From contig OX352761.1 in NCBI GenBank assembly GCA_947095585.1, forward strand, positions 34,563,777 to 34,627,776: a stretch of DNA of 64,000 bases. The letters run 5' to 3'. The translations under genes were made by a program, and so were the position numbers. Shown one piece after another: positions 52,445 to 62,884 of this stretch; the stretch's first letter is position 1, and each line of letters opens with the position of its first letter. This DNA comes from Nephrocerus scutellatus. Taxonomy: Eukaryota; Arthropoda; Insecta; Diptera; Pipunculidae. The notes under the pieces are model-generated. The model did no database searches. It had not been told where the DNA came from and was given only the letters and a program-made list of their open reading frames with translations.

Positions 52445-53024
52445 CTAACGGTATATTGGTTCCACTTGGATGCAAAGTGACCGACTTGCGGCTCGGTGGA
52501 ACTATTGGCGGAATGCCTGATGTTGACGACGGCGACGGCGATGATGAATCGCACGATCCTTCCAGCGACTGAGCAGGGGTGGGAACTGTCATCTGATGAT
52601 CGTTGTGCTCGTGTGCGGGACTTTTCACCCCCTGGCCGTTATTGTGATGATGATGATGAAGATGGTGATGGTGATACAAGAGAGCTGTCGGTGGATGAAC
52701 AACCGACGGCAACTCTGTTACTGACAATGCTCTGGCCTCGTCCTGAGCCTGGGCACGTCGCAATGCCGTCTGCAGTGCCATAACCTTCTGGCGATCCGCT
52801 GTCAAGTGACACTTCTCACATACACAATAGCGAAACTTACAATACCGTTTGTGTCCCTTCAGTGTGATCTTGAGCCCATGATTTCGGCAGCGTGCACAAT
52901 TTGGCGGTGTTCGTGCAGAAATTGAACTGCCACTTGAACTCGAAGCTCCGCCGCAAATTTCGGCCTTGGAATCCAACAAGTCCGTGTCGGACATTGTATC
53001 GGTCCAATTATCTTCAGAAACCAT
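52445..53024 (-). CDS. dsx: Doublesex, first coding exon with DM domain
   Basis: DSX is the terminal transcription factor of insect somatic sex determination; it binds DNA as a dimer through its DM domain. The exon codes for 193 residues plus one base. Start MVSEDNW is preceded directly by an in-frame TGA, which fixes it. The DM domain covers residues about 37-100; zinc ligands are all present: C43, C46, H58, C62 and H49, C67, C69, C72. The sequence after it is a histidine tract (118-127) and the conserved linker [20 protein letters not shown] (147-166). Unusual: H73, K80 and V68 stand where fly DSX normally has R, R and T, and one residue is missing in the NW(NS)DTM region. The exon ends at the PLG codon before the dimerisation exon, which I could not find leftward. 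Sex-specific exons are therefore outside or unrecognised. Confidence 0.93.
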
Positions 53025-54300
53025 TCAAAAAACAGCAAATAATGGATGTGAGTAGCGATCAATACTTCGAATTCACAGCCTTGATTTTATTTGTTTACCC
53101 TTTTTTAAAAATTAATTTGTTAAACAATAACAAAGAGCATTTCACTACAAAAAACACAAACACTAACTAGCGCGAATTGTCGAAGCACCAAAAAATACAA
53201 CAGATTTTTCGGCTTCAATTCATCTGCAATAAGATAATTTATATAACCGCAACGAATGTCTTGCATAGCATTACAACTAATTTAGAGCTTAGATTTTTGA
53301 TAAACAAATTATCTAATCGCCTGTATTGCCTCTGTGTCGGGGACAGATAAGCGAACAACAATAATTAAAAACACGAGTATATTATTTTATTTTACTTTTA
53401 TTTACATTCTCCGACAGAGTTGTTGCTGGGAAACATTGTACGACCGGTTGGATGTGATAAAGGACAGATTTAGATACGTTTTTAAATCAACGACGATCTG
53501 CATAATTGAACGATAAGCGAGTAACAAGTAAAAAAACAGAGCGCGATAGTGACCACGACTAGGCCAATCGAATAGGAACAAACATGCCAGCAAACATTCA
53601 ATTGCAATTGTATCAACACGAAGTTTCGACGATTCGCGATCGAATATTGCTATAAATAGATATTTGTATTTTTTTTTATTTTCTTTTGTCTGGTTATCGG
53701 CTAATGTGGTTCAATCGGTGGAACGTCAGCCAATTGTTTTTTTTTACTCGAACGTAGCACCCGATCCGATCGGAACAACAGTCAATGAATATTTTTAAAA
53801 TAAGCGCACACTATCACCAAGCCTTGAATTCGGTCTGCCAACTGAGCGATAGTGCGACAATCAAAAGTCTCGAATCTCGATCACACAAATTTCCGCGTTA
53901 TCCCGCTCATGCACACACGAAATTTGAGCGAAAAGCAATGTTACTGCACTGTGTTCAGTCGTTCAGTGTGAAATTGCAATGCGAATGCGACGTGTTGCGC
54001 GCGCTAGCCAACGGTCGCGGTTGGATTCAGATCTCGTACTCACAAGTTGGTTTGTTTATGTGTTGTTTGTTGGCTGGCTGTCTGCCGACCTGCATCGCAC
54101 AGTTTTTGGTCAGTGCTCAGTGGAAGCCAAATAAGAGAAAAATATATTTTACAACTAAACAAAATGCATTGACTCGCAGCGTTGCCGAAGTGGGCAATCT
54201 TGCCATTATGAAACATTTAAAATGTATGGCACGTTTTGAGCTTACACTTCTTACTTTATAATATAGTAGTTTTACCGTTTTACTAATAAAGTAATTGGAA
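53025..54300 (-). promoter_or_regulatory. dsx: Probable 5' UTR and promoter region of dsx
   Basis: Upstream of the start codon the DNA is less AT-rich than its surroundings and free of recognised transposons. On the minus strand a TCAGTT initiator-like word stands near 53843-53848 (in CGCTCAGTTGGC), with a weak GATA-type match about 28 bases downstream where a DPE would be. A CAGTCG-type word lies near 53960. No TATA box is well placed. The 158-codon plus-strand frame (53785-54261) runs against dsx and has no domain, so I consider it chance. The transcription start remains unproven. Confidence 0.3.
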
Positions 54301-55310
54301 AGACCAATGTGCTTTAATGAAATAATAAAAAATAAATGCCAAAATTTCGTCCTTCACAGGGATTTTTATATTTAAGAAAGAAAGAAATAGCCTTTTTTAA
54401 GTTTTTGGCTGAAACTTTATTATTTACATATAACATACAAAATAAATATTTCTATATATTATATATATAATAGTTTTTTTTCTATAACTAACGAATTGTA
54501 TTTTTCTTTTGTAAAAGTAAAAAAGAATGTTTTTTATTTAAATACACCTATGACACGCTAGAATCGGAAATGGCACGGTTTGTGAGACACGGATTTTTTA
54601 TTTCGCACGGCAACGCTGTTGACTCGTCGTCGGCGTCGCTCGACAAATAATGTATATTCACACCGATAAAAAACTGCACAATATACTGCTTAACAGTAGC
54701 GGTAGTGGTGTAACTGCAAGCAAACAATGCATTCACATAAATGAGCTTAACTCGCGAGTCGCGAGAGTAATTTTGATTCGCATTCGCAAACGTATTCGTA
54801 TTCAATTTTAAACCAACCAACTAAATTGTCTCCACGTGTATAGCATTATATGGAATTTTAGCAACAGCTGGATGCGCTATAATACTTATAATTTTTTTAA
54901 TTCTAAACCGAGCTAACAGTGTTTCTGTGGACTTTTTTTTAAAAAAAATCTTGCTAAATCCGTGCACAAATACGACTTGCTACACAACAAAAGCAGTAAA
55001 TTAGATTAGTTTAACACGATAGATATCAAAGATGTCACAGTATTAAGGAATTCGCGGTTGGATTCTCAGCTCTTGGGTCTCTATTATAAATGAGAAAGTA
55101 TGAACTCGATTTGAATACCGATAACACAAAACAAGCTCGCACACAAACGTCACAAAAACACAATCATTTCACACAAACGATGAAAGATAGACTACAAAAA
55201 CAAAGAGCAAAGTAAAAGAGAAAGATGTGAATAGCCCAGCTTAAGAGATGTATTTCATATTAATATTGTGCCAAGTTATTCCTATTCCTGATAATACTGA
55301 ATGCCATTAG
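54301..55310. other. Upstream stretch with one unsupported minus frame
   Basis: A 90-codon minus frame at 54548-54820 (SSDADDESTALPCEIKNPCL near the end) lies in slightly GC-richer DNA but has no known domain. It could mark an upstream noncoding exon or regulatory DNA. Nothing else recognised. Confidence 0.3.
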
Positions 55311-55319
55311 GCACATTAC

Positions 55320-55376
55320 ACGATCATTAATAATGTAACTACTTTTGCCAATGACGACATTATTAATGATCGGGAT
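55320..55376. repeat. 17-bp inverted repeat (hairpin)
   Basis: ACGATCATTAATAATGT (55320-55336) is followed after about 21 bp by ACATTATTAATGATCGG (about 55358-55375), a near-perfect inverted copy. It is either a cruciform-forming site or the remnant ends of a tiny MITE. Confidence 0.75.
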
Positions 55377-55629
55377 TTTCTGTTTTCGTAAATTATCGAT
55401 ACGGCGAGTGATTGAAATCAGTTGCCATATTCTGAATGTACATTTTTAAGAGGGCAGGCGAAAAATTGTTTAATTGACATAGGATTGAGCTTTCCCAATA
55501 AAATGAACAAGAATTGTTAAATTCTGTACAACTTTTTTCACCGACATATTAATAGTTTAAAAAATTAAATTCCCATAATTTTAACATAAGAAAAAAAAAA
55601 ACAAAAAACAAAAGTAAAAATATTTTAAA

Positions 55630-55897
55630 TTGTAAATTAATAAAAATCTGTATGTAGGTACATTATGTATGTCCTTTATACATTTATCCGATTCCGTTCA
55701 AACTTTGCATAGGGGTTTTATACTATAACGAGCAGAGTCTCGCCATATTTTGGAAGTGGTAAAACGCATATTTTTACATATCTCATGTTATTATGCATTT
55801 TTTTGGAAAACATATACAACAGTAATATACGAGTAGTTTCGTATTTTGATGAAATAAAAATAAAATTTTATTTAGCCGGGCAACGCCGGGTGTATTA
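55630..55897 (+). mobile_element. Helitron-like remnant
   Basis: The right end has CCGGGCAACGCCGGG, a strong hairpin, followed by TGTATTAG, similar to the Helitron ends at 135 and 42350 though the final CTAG reads TTAG. On the left, GATTCCGTTCAAACTTTGCA resembles the GACCAATTTCAACCAAACTT word near the 5' end of the Helitron at 41654. Confidence 0.5.
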
Positions 55898-55899
55898 GA

Positions 55900-56630
55900 A
55901 AATTAAATAATTTTTTTGGAAAACAATAATTATTGATGAATGTTGCAGATACGATGTGGAGATCATTGAATTTTGTCTGGTACGTTGGCCTTGGAACTGT
56001 ACTGGAAGGCACTTCTGCTGAGCTATCTGAACTGACCTGTTATATTATATAAAGATACGCATATGGTACTATTACGAGTATATTAAAATGCGCATCTTGA
56101 CAAGCATTACTAATAGATATTTATTTTTCTTTACATAAGTTTATAGATATATATACGTGTTTTACATATACTTGTTTGATTTAACATCAGAAATTATGGA
56201 AAATATTCGCTTTAACGCAGTGCTACACTTAGGCAGGGACAAACAATAAATACTTTGTCACTTCAATTAATTTAATTAATTAATTAATTAATTATTCCGT
56301 TTTTAAATTAGAATCTTTGAAATTCCCACCAATTGGGAGATATCTCACGACCTTAACACTGAATAGGAAAAGTGACAAATGAAGAAATTAAAACCAATCG
56401 TGGTTGTGATACTAAAAGAGGATTAAAATTATTCCCTTTGTACAAAAAGTTGGATTAAAACTAATAAAAATGCATGGCATTGTTGTAAAATCAATCCTTT
56501 TTTTATTTATGTGCAAATAAAATGCAGCTCTCGTTGATTGATCAAAAAATAGTTGAACGTACACCATCAAGAGGGGAAAAATCTATTAGGACAGATTATG
56601 ATTCTTAGGGCTCGAACATAATGTAGTTTC
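55900..56630. other. AT-rich stretch with a short TTAA microsatellite
   Basis: A TTAATTAATTAATTAATTAA tract lies near 56270-56295. Otherwise nothing recognised. Confidence 0.4.
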
Positions 56631-56634
56631 GCCA

Positions 56635-56721
56635 CCTTACACTAGAGACAAACTGTTATATTTTCTTAAGAAAATACTCTCATTATTATGAAAATATAAC
56701 AATTTTGACTTTAGTGTAAGG
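56635..56721. repeat. 87-bp fold-back element
   Basis: CCTTACACTAGAG ... CTGTTATATTTTC on the left pairs with GAAAATATAACAATTTTGAC and TTTAGTGTAAGG on the right. The whole sequence is two inverted arms of about 33 bp around a short centre, as in a MITE reduced to its ends. Confidence 0.75.
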
Positions 56722-56726
56722 ACTAA

Positions 56727-56972
56727 AGGGTCGATTATAATAGGCTTTCGAGTGTATGGACTAGTGTCAAATGTCAACGAAATCCTTGCCAAATTACAAC
56801 AAATGATTATAAAGAAATTTTGCGTGCATTAGTATTTGTCTCTGTTTTTCGTATCTCAAAGTTAAATGTCTAACTTACACATGTAAAGAGCAACCTGAAT
56901 CGCTTGGGCCCATGCGCGCGAAAGTGAACGAAAACTAAGCGAATCGGAGCTGAACTCTATTATAATCGCACA
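56727..56972. mobile_element. Possible 245-bp MITE
   Basis: GGTCGATTATAATAGG (56729) and CTATTATAATCGCAC (56958-56972) are inverted copies of about 14 bp. The interior shows no other structure, so the call is tentative. Confidence 0.35.
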
Positions 56973-57314
56973 ATATACTATCTGTATATTGGCAAATTAG
57001 TCCACGCGTGCTCATGCTGGCCCATGTCCATTATAATTCTTGCCTAAGGACGCGAAAGTTCAGTATGTTTGAGCCTCTATTGTGGTACCTAAATAAAGAC
57101 TTTAGCATCGTCGTTTAAATAGCCCATATGAAAAATTTTAAGAGCGAAACTTCTCGAGGCGTAGGCGTAAGTACCACAGTTTCAAAAGATATTTTATGCT
57201 TAAAAGGAACAAAGATCCCATGAATTTTATACGAATTTTTATAAATTAATGAATGGTGAACGTAATGAAGAATTTCGAAAACCAACCGGAAATTTGAAAA
57301 TGTTAAAATATAAA

Positions 57315-57460
57315 TGTGAGCGCCAAGGCTCTAGTGATTAGTGGGTTGGACTTCTCAGGTTCGAGGTTCAATTCACAGAACTACCAAAAACATTTTTCAC
57401 GATCCCATCTCCCGCGAATGACCGACAAAAGTCCGGGATTATAATTGTCATTTTGGATAC
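57315..57460 (+). mobile_element. Diverged tRNA-derived SINE fragment
   Basis: GAGCGCCAAGGCTCTAGTG and GGTTCGAGGTTCAATTC are the decayed A-box and B-box areas. Then AACTACCAAAAACATTTTTC, CACGATCCCATCTCCCGCGA and ATGACCGACAAAAGTCCGGG follow the order of the SINE body. It is much more diverged than the other copies. Confidence 0.65.
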
Positions 57461-57489
57461 AGCATTAAACTGTAGGTCCCTTCACTATT

Positions 57490-57565
57490 GAAATTTGAAA
57501 GTGATCGGGCCCAAAGGTCGGTGGCTCCCATACAAATTTTTTGCATATGTGTTTCACCGGTGACA
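57490..57565. repeat. Short family A fragment
   Basis: AAATTTGAAAGTGATCGGGC and GGTGGCTCCCATACAAATTT, read on the minus strand, resemble one internal unit core. Confidence 0.45.
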
Positions 57566-57904
57566 ACAGTTTTGTAAAATGTTTAATTTAAACATTTCAT
57601 TTGTTCCTTACATTTTAAAGAAGGAAAGAAATAGAAAAAAGCGACTGAATGTTAACACATTCCCGTCATCAAATCTTCCGAAAAATGCTAAGGTAAAAGA
57701 ATTTGATTCGTTCCGGAATAAGAGATAAAAAGGATGCGACAGCAAGAAGATATCATCATTATATATCATGAAAAAATTCAAGTATTTTATTTCATGTTAC
57801 AAGTTTTATGAAGACAATTGAAATGCATAAATGTATTAAATGTAATGCACATTTAAATTTTATAGTTAAATTTACATTTTCATTTAACATCATGTAGAAT
57901 ATAA

Positions 57905-58415
57905 ACAACCCATAAAAATTAATATTTTCCATGTAAATTCTCTAATCGAATTACACATTATGCAAAGTTTGAATAAAATCTGGATCATATTTTAAAAAAA
58001 TTATATGGATGTACCCAGGCTCTGGGGTCCGATCACTCTAAATTTTTACAAAAAGAGTTGTCACCGAAAATAGGCATTTCACTTAAAAAATTTTACAAAA
58101 AGTTTTATCATAGGAGATACAAGTAAATCTTAAAAAAATTATATAGGCAATTTTAACAGACAGTGTTGTCATCGAAGATACACATGTGTACAAAATTTAA
58201 ATAAAATCGTGTCAATTTTTTTAAAAAATTATATAGGAACCCCTCGACCATGGGGCGCAATAGCTCCCCAATTTAAATAGAAAGTGTTGTCATCTGAGAT
58301 ACATATGTGTGCAATAAAATCGGGCTTTAGGAAGCTGGTTAAAAATTGATCAGCAAGGCACAGCCACACCGGCACACGCAGACGCAAAGTTAATATAGAG
58401 AATTTAAAAAAACAT
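57905..58415 (+). repeat. Repeat family A, multi-unit copy with both ends
   Basis: AACAACCCATAAAAATTAAT and CATGTAAATTCTCTAATCGA at the left; units with GGGGTCCGATCACTCTAAAT, CATCGAAGATACACATGTGT and CCTCGACCATGGGGCGC inside; CTTTAGGAAGCTGGTTAAAA and GCAAAGTTAATATAGAGAAT at the right. Confidence 0.8.
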
Positions 58416-58419
58416 TGTT

Positions 58420-60335
58420 TTATAAATTAAAGGGAATAACTTCATATTCCAATACACAAAACTCTTTAAAACATATTATTATTTTGTCGGCAGATGACGT
58501 TTTAAAGATAGATAAAAAGTTTCTAGCATATCTTACGATATATATTACTTGTACCACGCAATGGCACTAGTACAGCAGATACTACAGCCTACAACTACAA
58601 TCGGCGTCTACTACACCTACAATCAGTTACTGGGGCACAAATTGAGAACATGAGCGGTTAAATGATTACGAAGAGAATTTTAAATTATAGAGAACTAAAA
58701 CTCAAAGAGAAAGAATGAGAAAATGTGAGAATTACATTTAGATTTATCTAAATCTAAAATCCTAATGCTACCAAGTGAGCATTGATCTTTTTTTGTTGTT
58801 CCAATCAGACAAAATGTTGACGATGACGTTGCGTTTGAAATTTGTTTTCTTAATGTTTTGAGCATCACCTAATCTCCTATTAGCCCACGAGATTCGCCAG
58901 TACATAATACAATAATAATTTATGAGCGGGTATATAGATAAATGTTTTTTGGCTGGTGTAGAGAAGACCGACTGCCAAAAATATGCGATTGCGTTCGGAC
59001 GGGAAGACAAATCCTTCAGACATTATTATTAGCTATAATTTTTTGAAACTTTTTTTTCTGACCTGACAGTTAGCTATGAATGTATGTTGTCCCAACGAAT
59101 GCAAAAGTCCTCATTGCGAATAATATCAATTATTCTGCACCTTCAGTTATATGGAACACGGAACTTGTGAGAGATAATCCCGTTGAAACAAGTTAGTAAA
59201 TATGCTCAATACACCCACATATAATAATTGACGACTGCAAATTCACAAATGGAGCGGATTTGAAATTTAACGCGTCTGATACTGATAATCGAAGATTCGG
59301 AGAGAGAAAGAAAGTTGTGGAAGAATTTATTTTTTTCAAACAAAAGTACATATTGATACCGTAGGAGCGCAAGTTACTTTATTAACAGATAGAGTAACCA
59401 CGCCGCCTACTGTGAACACAAAACCAACTGCTGCCTTTCATTTTTATTGAATTATATTTGTAATTCAATGGGAAGTGGTATTGGTGACACTGTAAAACGT
59501 CGGCCGATACCATAAACATTAGAACTTCCGGACCGGTCTGTTTGTTCAGTCGACGTCACGGGGCATGTTGCAACAGCCAGCTTGATGCAACAGAAATCAT
59601 TCGAACAATTATTGTTACTTCATTTATAAGCCGGTCGACTGACACTCATTATAAAACAATGGCAAAATCATCCAACATAACATACGCGATAAAATGTCTA
59701 CTTATTCAAACCAACGACGAAGCAGCGATGCAACTTGGTTGAGAAACCGGTTAAACTTTTGCATGAGCACGAGTACGTGTTCTCATGTGGCATGTTGAAA
59801 CATTCCATTACCTAACGAAGCAATGCAACCACTGCACTGCATTTAAGGACGTTCGAATGTGTTTTGTACCTTTCAATGTTGACGTTGAGTACACGTAGAA
59901 ATTTCCTCCAGATCTAAGAAATTCTAAGTAAAATCAAGCGAACCAGTCAAATGGGTTAAATCGCAAGCTATGCTAAAATAGTCACCTCTATCACAGAATT
60001 TATCGTAATAGGAATTTCGCTACGAATTTGAAAATCCGTGGACCACGGCTTCACTGAATTCAATGGGTCGGGATTCAGGAATTAACTTTCCTTATTTACA
60101 AACAGTTCGTTCGTTGCTTTATTGTAAGCGTATCTTACAGAAGGATGTGAAAATATATATAAATACCAATGTATTTAAAAAATGATGATGTGGCCACCAT
60201 ACGACTTTCTTTTACTGACGAGCCGGGAATCTTTAGTAAATGTATAATATATATATTTTTTTTTGTAATTTTTTTTGCATTTTCTCATAGTAGTTTACTA
60301 CTACGACTACCACTTCCGTTTGGCCGATTTCCGCC
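58420..60335. other. Gene-free stretch with unsupported short frames
   Basis: Minus frame 58768-59010 (80 codons) and plus frames 59542-59742 and 60169-60372 show no known motif; the last runs into a repeat. No transposon motif recognised in 58420-60335. Confidence 0.4.
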
Positions 60336-60339
60336 AAAA

Positions 60340-60550
60340 TCAACTGGGCCCAATTTATGTAAAAAAGCTTAAATATGAATTTTCGTCTCAATCAATTCAG
60401 CCGTTTGGGCTGTAGAGTGGACACAGAGCCACAGAAACACTGACAGAGATTTTTTTTTTTGCTTTTTCTGACTCAGGAAATCTGCAAAAATCCCGAGTTC
60501 GAAAATTTTAATGATTACTATACTTACTTTTACTACTAGTAAAAGAAAGT
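60340..60550 (-). repeat. Dispersed repeat, inverted partner of 9365-9600
   Basis: Read on the minus strand it follows the order seen at 9365-9600: TTTACTTTCTTTTACTAGTA, ATAGTAATCATTAAAATTTT, CGAACTCGGGATTTTTGCAG, CTGAGTCAGAAAAAGC, GTGTCCACTCTACAGCCCAA and GGCTGAATTGATTGAG, then GGCCCAGTTGATTTTGGC. Confidence 0.65.
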
Positions 60551-60845
60551 AAAATATGACATAATTTAAAAGTCAAAAACCGGTAGGCTCCAGTTTTTCA
60601 CTTATGCCAAATTCTACATTCTCTTCAAAATGTCGACTTACCACGTTATGGCGCGTAACCACAATTCACAAAAGAGAAAAGTCCATTAAACATTTTTCTG
60701 TTTCTCACTTTTGACGTGACAACGTCTCACTACAGGTATAAGGGGGTGCATGTTCAAAAAGTAAAATGTTAAATGTCCCACTTTTGTGAGACACTGTTAA
60801 GTGTGACACTGTTAAGTAATCCACTTTTAAATGTCAATACTTTGG
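60551..60845. other. Short unassigned stretch
   Basis: Includes a GTGAGACACTGTTAAGTGTGACACTGTTAAGT area (near 60785-60815) with a direct repeat ACACTGTTAAGT. No gene. Confidence 0.35.
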
Positions 60846-61042
60846 GAACTAAGCCATTTCCCAAGCGATTCGCATGAAATTCTGGGATCTGGCCAATAGG
60901 GTCTGGGATTTTTGGAACCAAGCCATTTCTCAAGGGATTCGTATGAAACTCGGAATGTAGGACTAATATGTGACTATAAAACTTGTTCCTATGGATATTC
61001 TGGGATCTGGCCAATAGGGTCTGGGATTTTTGGAACCAAGCT
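60845..61042. repeat. Tandem repeat with TTCTGGGATCTGGCCAATAG units
   Basis: The word CTGGGATCTGGCCAATAGGG followed by TCTGGGATTTTTGGAACCAA occurs at 60880-60920 and at 60984-61040, and GGAAC(C/T)AAGC(C/T)ATTTC(C/T)CAAG(C/G)GATTCG(C/T)ATGAAA occurs at about 60846 and 60915. The period is about 70-105 bp with incomplete units. The minus frame 60769-61080 reads through it and is a repeat artefact. Confidence 0.75.
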
Positions 61043-61044
61043 AT

Positions 61045-61730
61045 ATATATATAGATATATTTAATATGTACCCACCTCACAATAAATTGTTATGAACATT
61101 TAAATCCGCTTATAAATTATTTATTCTGTTGTATTTGATGTGATTGATGATGATGTATTTGATTTTAATAACATACAATCAAGTTCATAGCTTGAGCAGA
61201 ACAAAACAAACATATGCAGTAGTAGGCCGAGAATTCAGCCGCTGCGCAGTTTATGCTGCATGTTGGTTAAAAATTCACTTTTTAGCCAATGCAGTCAAGA
61301 AAAATCGATGGCGCAGTTTACGCAGCTACTTAAAATGGGATGCAAATAGCAAAATGTAAATGTCAAATTGTCGCCCTACAAGCAGACTGTAAGTCGGCTT
61401 AAAATGTAGCCGCAATTTCGTGCATACCGACTGCCTGCCAATTTTTTTGTGCAGCACAAGCTGCGTAACTCCTTAATTGTTTACCGCAGCCGTAGTCATA
61501 GTATAGTCTCTGTTCATTTTCTCTCGGTCCTATGCTCTGCTCGATACAGTGCTCTCCTGACGTGCAGAAAAACAAAACTACCATAAGTTTCAAAAAAGAT
61601 TCATGTAACAATGAAAATCTGCAAGCTTCCTTGCAACTATTTCGTTTTCTTTTCGCTTATCTTATCCTTAGTCATGTTTACATTAACTAGAGTAAATAAC
61701 TGTTCGATCAATTACAGAAGAGAGAACCAT
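61045..61730. other. Unassigned stretch
   Basis: Several 60-70-codon frames on both strands (61144-61359, 61399-61611) lack recognised motifs. Sequence is less AT-rich around 61190-61560, but no exon structure can be supported. Confidence 0.35.
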
Positions 61731-61734
61731 GCAA

Positions 61735-62165
61735 TAGTATATTACATAACGAGCAAGGAAAGTGGAGTTTATCGTGCGAGGTCGAAGGTCGAATCTAACG
61801 AGCACGATGGTCACTTTTCTGCAAGTCATGTACGCTATTTTTCACGCGTCCAAACCGGTTTTTTTGCTAAATCGAGAGAGAAGCAGAAATGTGAGAATGT
61901 GTGTTCGCTGTGACTGCAGTAAATAATAAAGAAATGAATTTTTCACGCGTCCAAACCGGTTTTTCTGCTAAAACGAGAGAGAAGCAGAAATCACAAACGA
62001 CAAACAAAAGAGAATTCTTGCTCATGCGCAATGTGTTCGCTGTGATTGTAGTAAATAACAAAAAACGTTTATATCATAACATAACTAGTGTTGTTATGGG
62101 CTACTTTCGAGGCTAGTTTATAGCGTACGAAACAGTCACTTTCGTCTATGGGCGTGTGAAAAAGA
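61735..62165 (+). repeat. Dispersed repeat family B with internal duplication
   Basis: It shares its order of blocks with 23628-23915 (TATTACATAACGAGC, CATGTACGCTATTTTTC, GTGTTCGCTGTGA, GGCTACTTTCGAGGCTAG, CACTTTCGTCTATGGGCG). Unlike the other copy it has the block TTTTTCACGCGTCCAAACCG through CGAGAGAGAAGCAGAAAT twice, near 61839 and 61938, about 95 bp apart. Open frames of 64-100 codons here (61611-61913, 61867-62061, 61901-62116) come from these repeats. Confidence 0.7.
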
Positions 62166-62169
62166 AATT

Positions 62170-62620
62170 TAATCACGCCAGCATGTATCAAAGCGAAATT
62201 CTTCTCTCTTCAATTCATTTCCATTAAAATTTATTTATAACTTCTCAAATTTTTTATGAGTTGAAACCAAAAGCTGATTACTCTGTTTGGGCAGTGATAT
62301 GCAATATGCAGCCACTTCACAGTTAGTGGTTATGAACATTAAAATTCGCTTACAAATAATTTATATATGTAATATAATGTGATGTGATGATGATGTATGT
62401 GATGAGCTACGAAGCAAGTTGTAGGACTTGTATTTAGTATAGAAAACATTTTAATATATACGTCCGTGTTTATGTCCCACAGACAACAAGATCTTTGTTT
62501 TCTTTTCTTTCGTCCCGGACAGACGTGTCTTCGACACAGCCTACCCTGCTCTTTTTTTTGCACACACATGGAAAGGACCTACAATTTAATGCCGTATCCG
62601 AAGCAAAACCCACGAAATAT
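62170..62620. other. Unassigned stretch
   Basis: Contains overlapping plus and minus frames without known domains (62339-62569, 62466-62672). No gene supported. Confidence 0.35.
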
Positions 62621-62629
62621 ATATGTAGT

Positions 62630-62788
62630 AGTGCACTGTGGCTGGCTACTGAGCAGGATCGAATCCCAGTAACACCAAAAGTATTTTTCACGGTGTCCCA
62701 CCCCTCGCGAATGGGTGACAAACTGTCCGAGAGTAATAACTTGTCACGGAAAGCTTTTTCAATTCGCCGTTCGGAGCTGGCCCGTAAC
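62630..62788 (+). mobile_element. tRNA-derived SINE copy, decayed head
   Basis: From CTGTGGCTGGCTACTGAGC and GGATCGAATCCCAGTAACAC (B-box remnant) through AAAAGTATTTTTCACGGTGT, CCCACCCCTCGCGAATGGGT to CAATTCGCCGTTCGGAGCTG. The 3' end of the family is missing. It abuts an opposite copy. Confidence 0.75.
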
Positions 62789-62789
62789 C

Positions 62790-62882
62790 GTAAAAAATAC
62801 TTTTGATGTTTTTTGGGATTCGAACTACGAACCCCCCGCTCAAAATCCATGTACTTAACCACTGATCCACGGTGCCCACGGT
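62790..62882 (-). mobile_element. tRNA-derived SINE head in opposite orientation
   Basis: On the minus strand: GGGCACCGTGGATCAGTGGT, TAAGTACATGGATTTTGAGC, GTTCGTAGTTCGAATCCC and AAAACATCAAAAGTATTTTT. This is the tRNA-like head and first bases of the body. With the neighbouring plus copy it forms a head-to-head inverted pair joined at about 62789. The 142-codon minus frame and 103-codon plus frame across here are reading artefacts. Confidence 0.75.
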
Positions 62883-62884
62883 TT

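Noticed and set aside
53785..54261. 158-codon plus-strand open frame upstream of dsx
   Set aside because: It opposes dsx, lies in its likely promoter or 5' UTR, has no recognisable domain and is explained by locally higher GC content.
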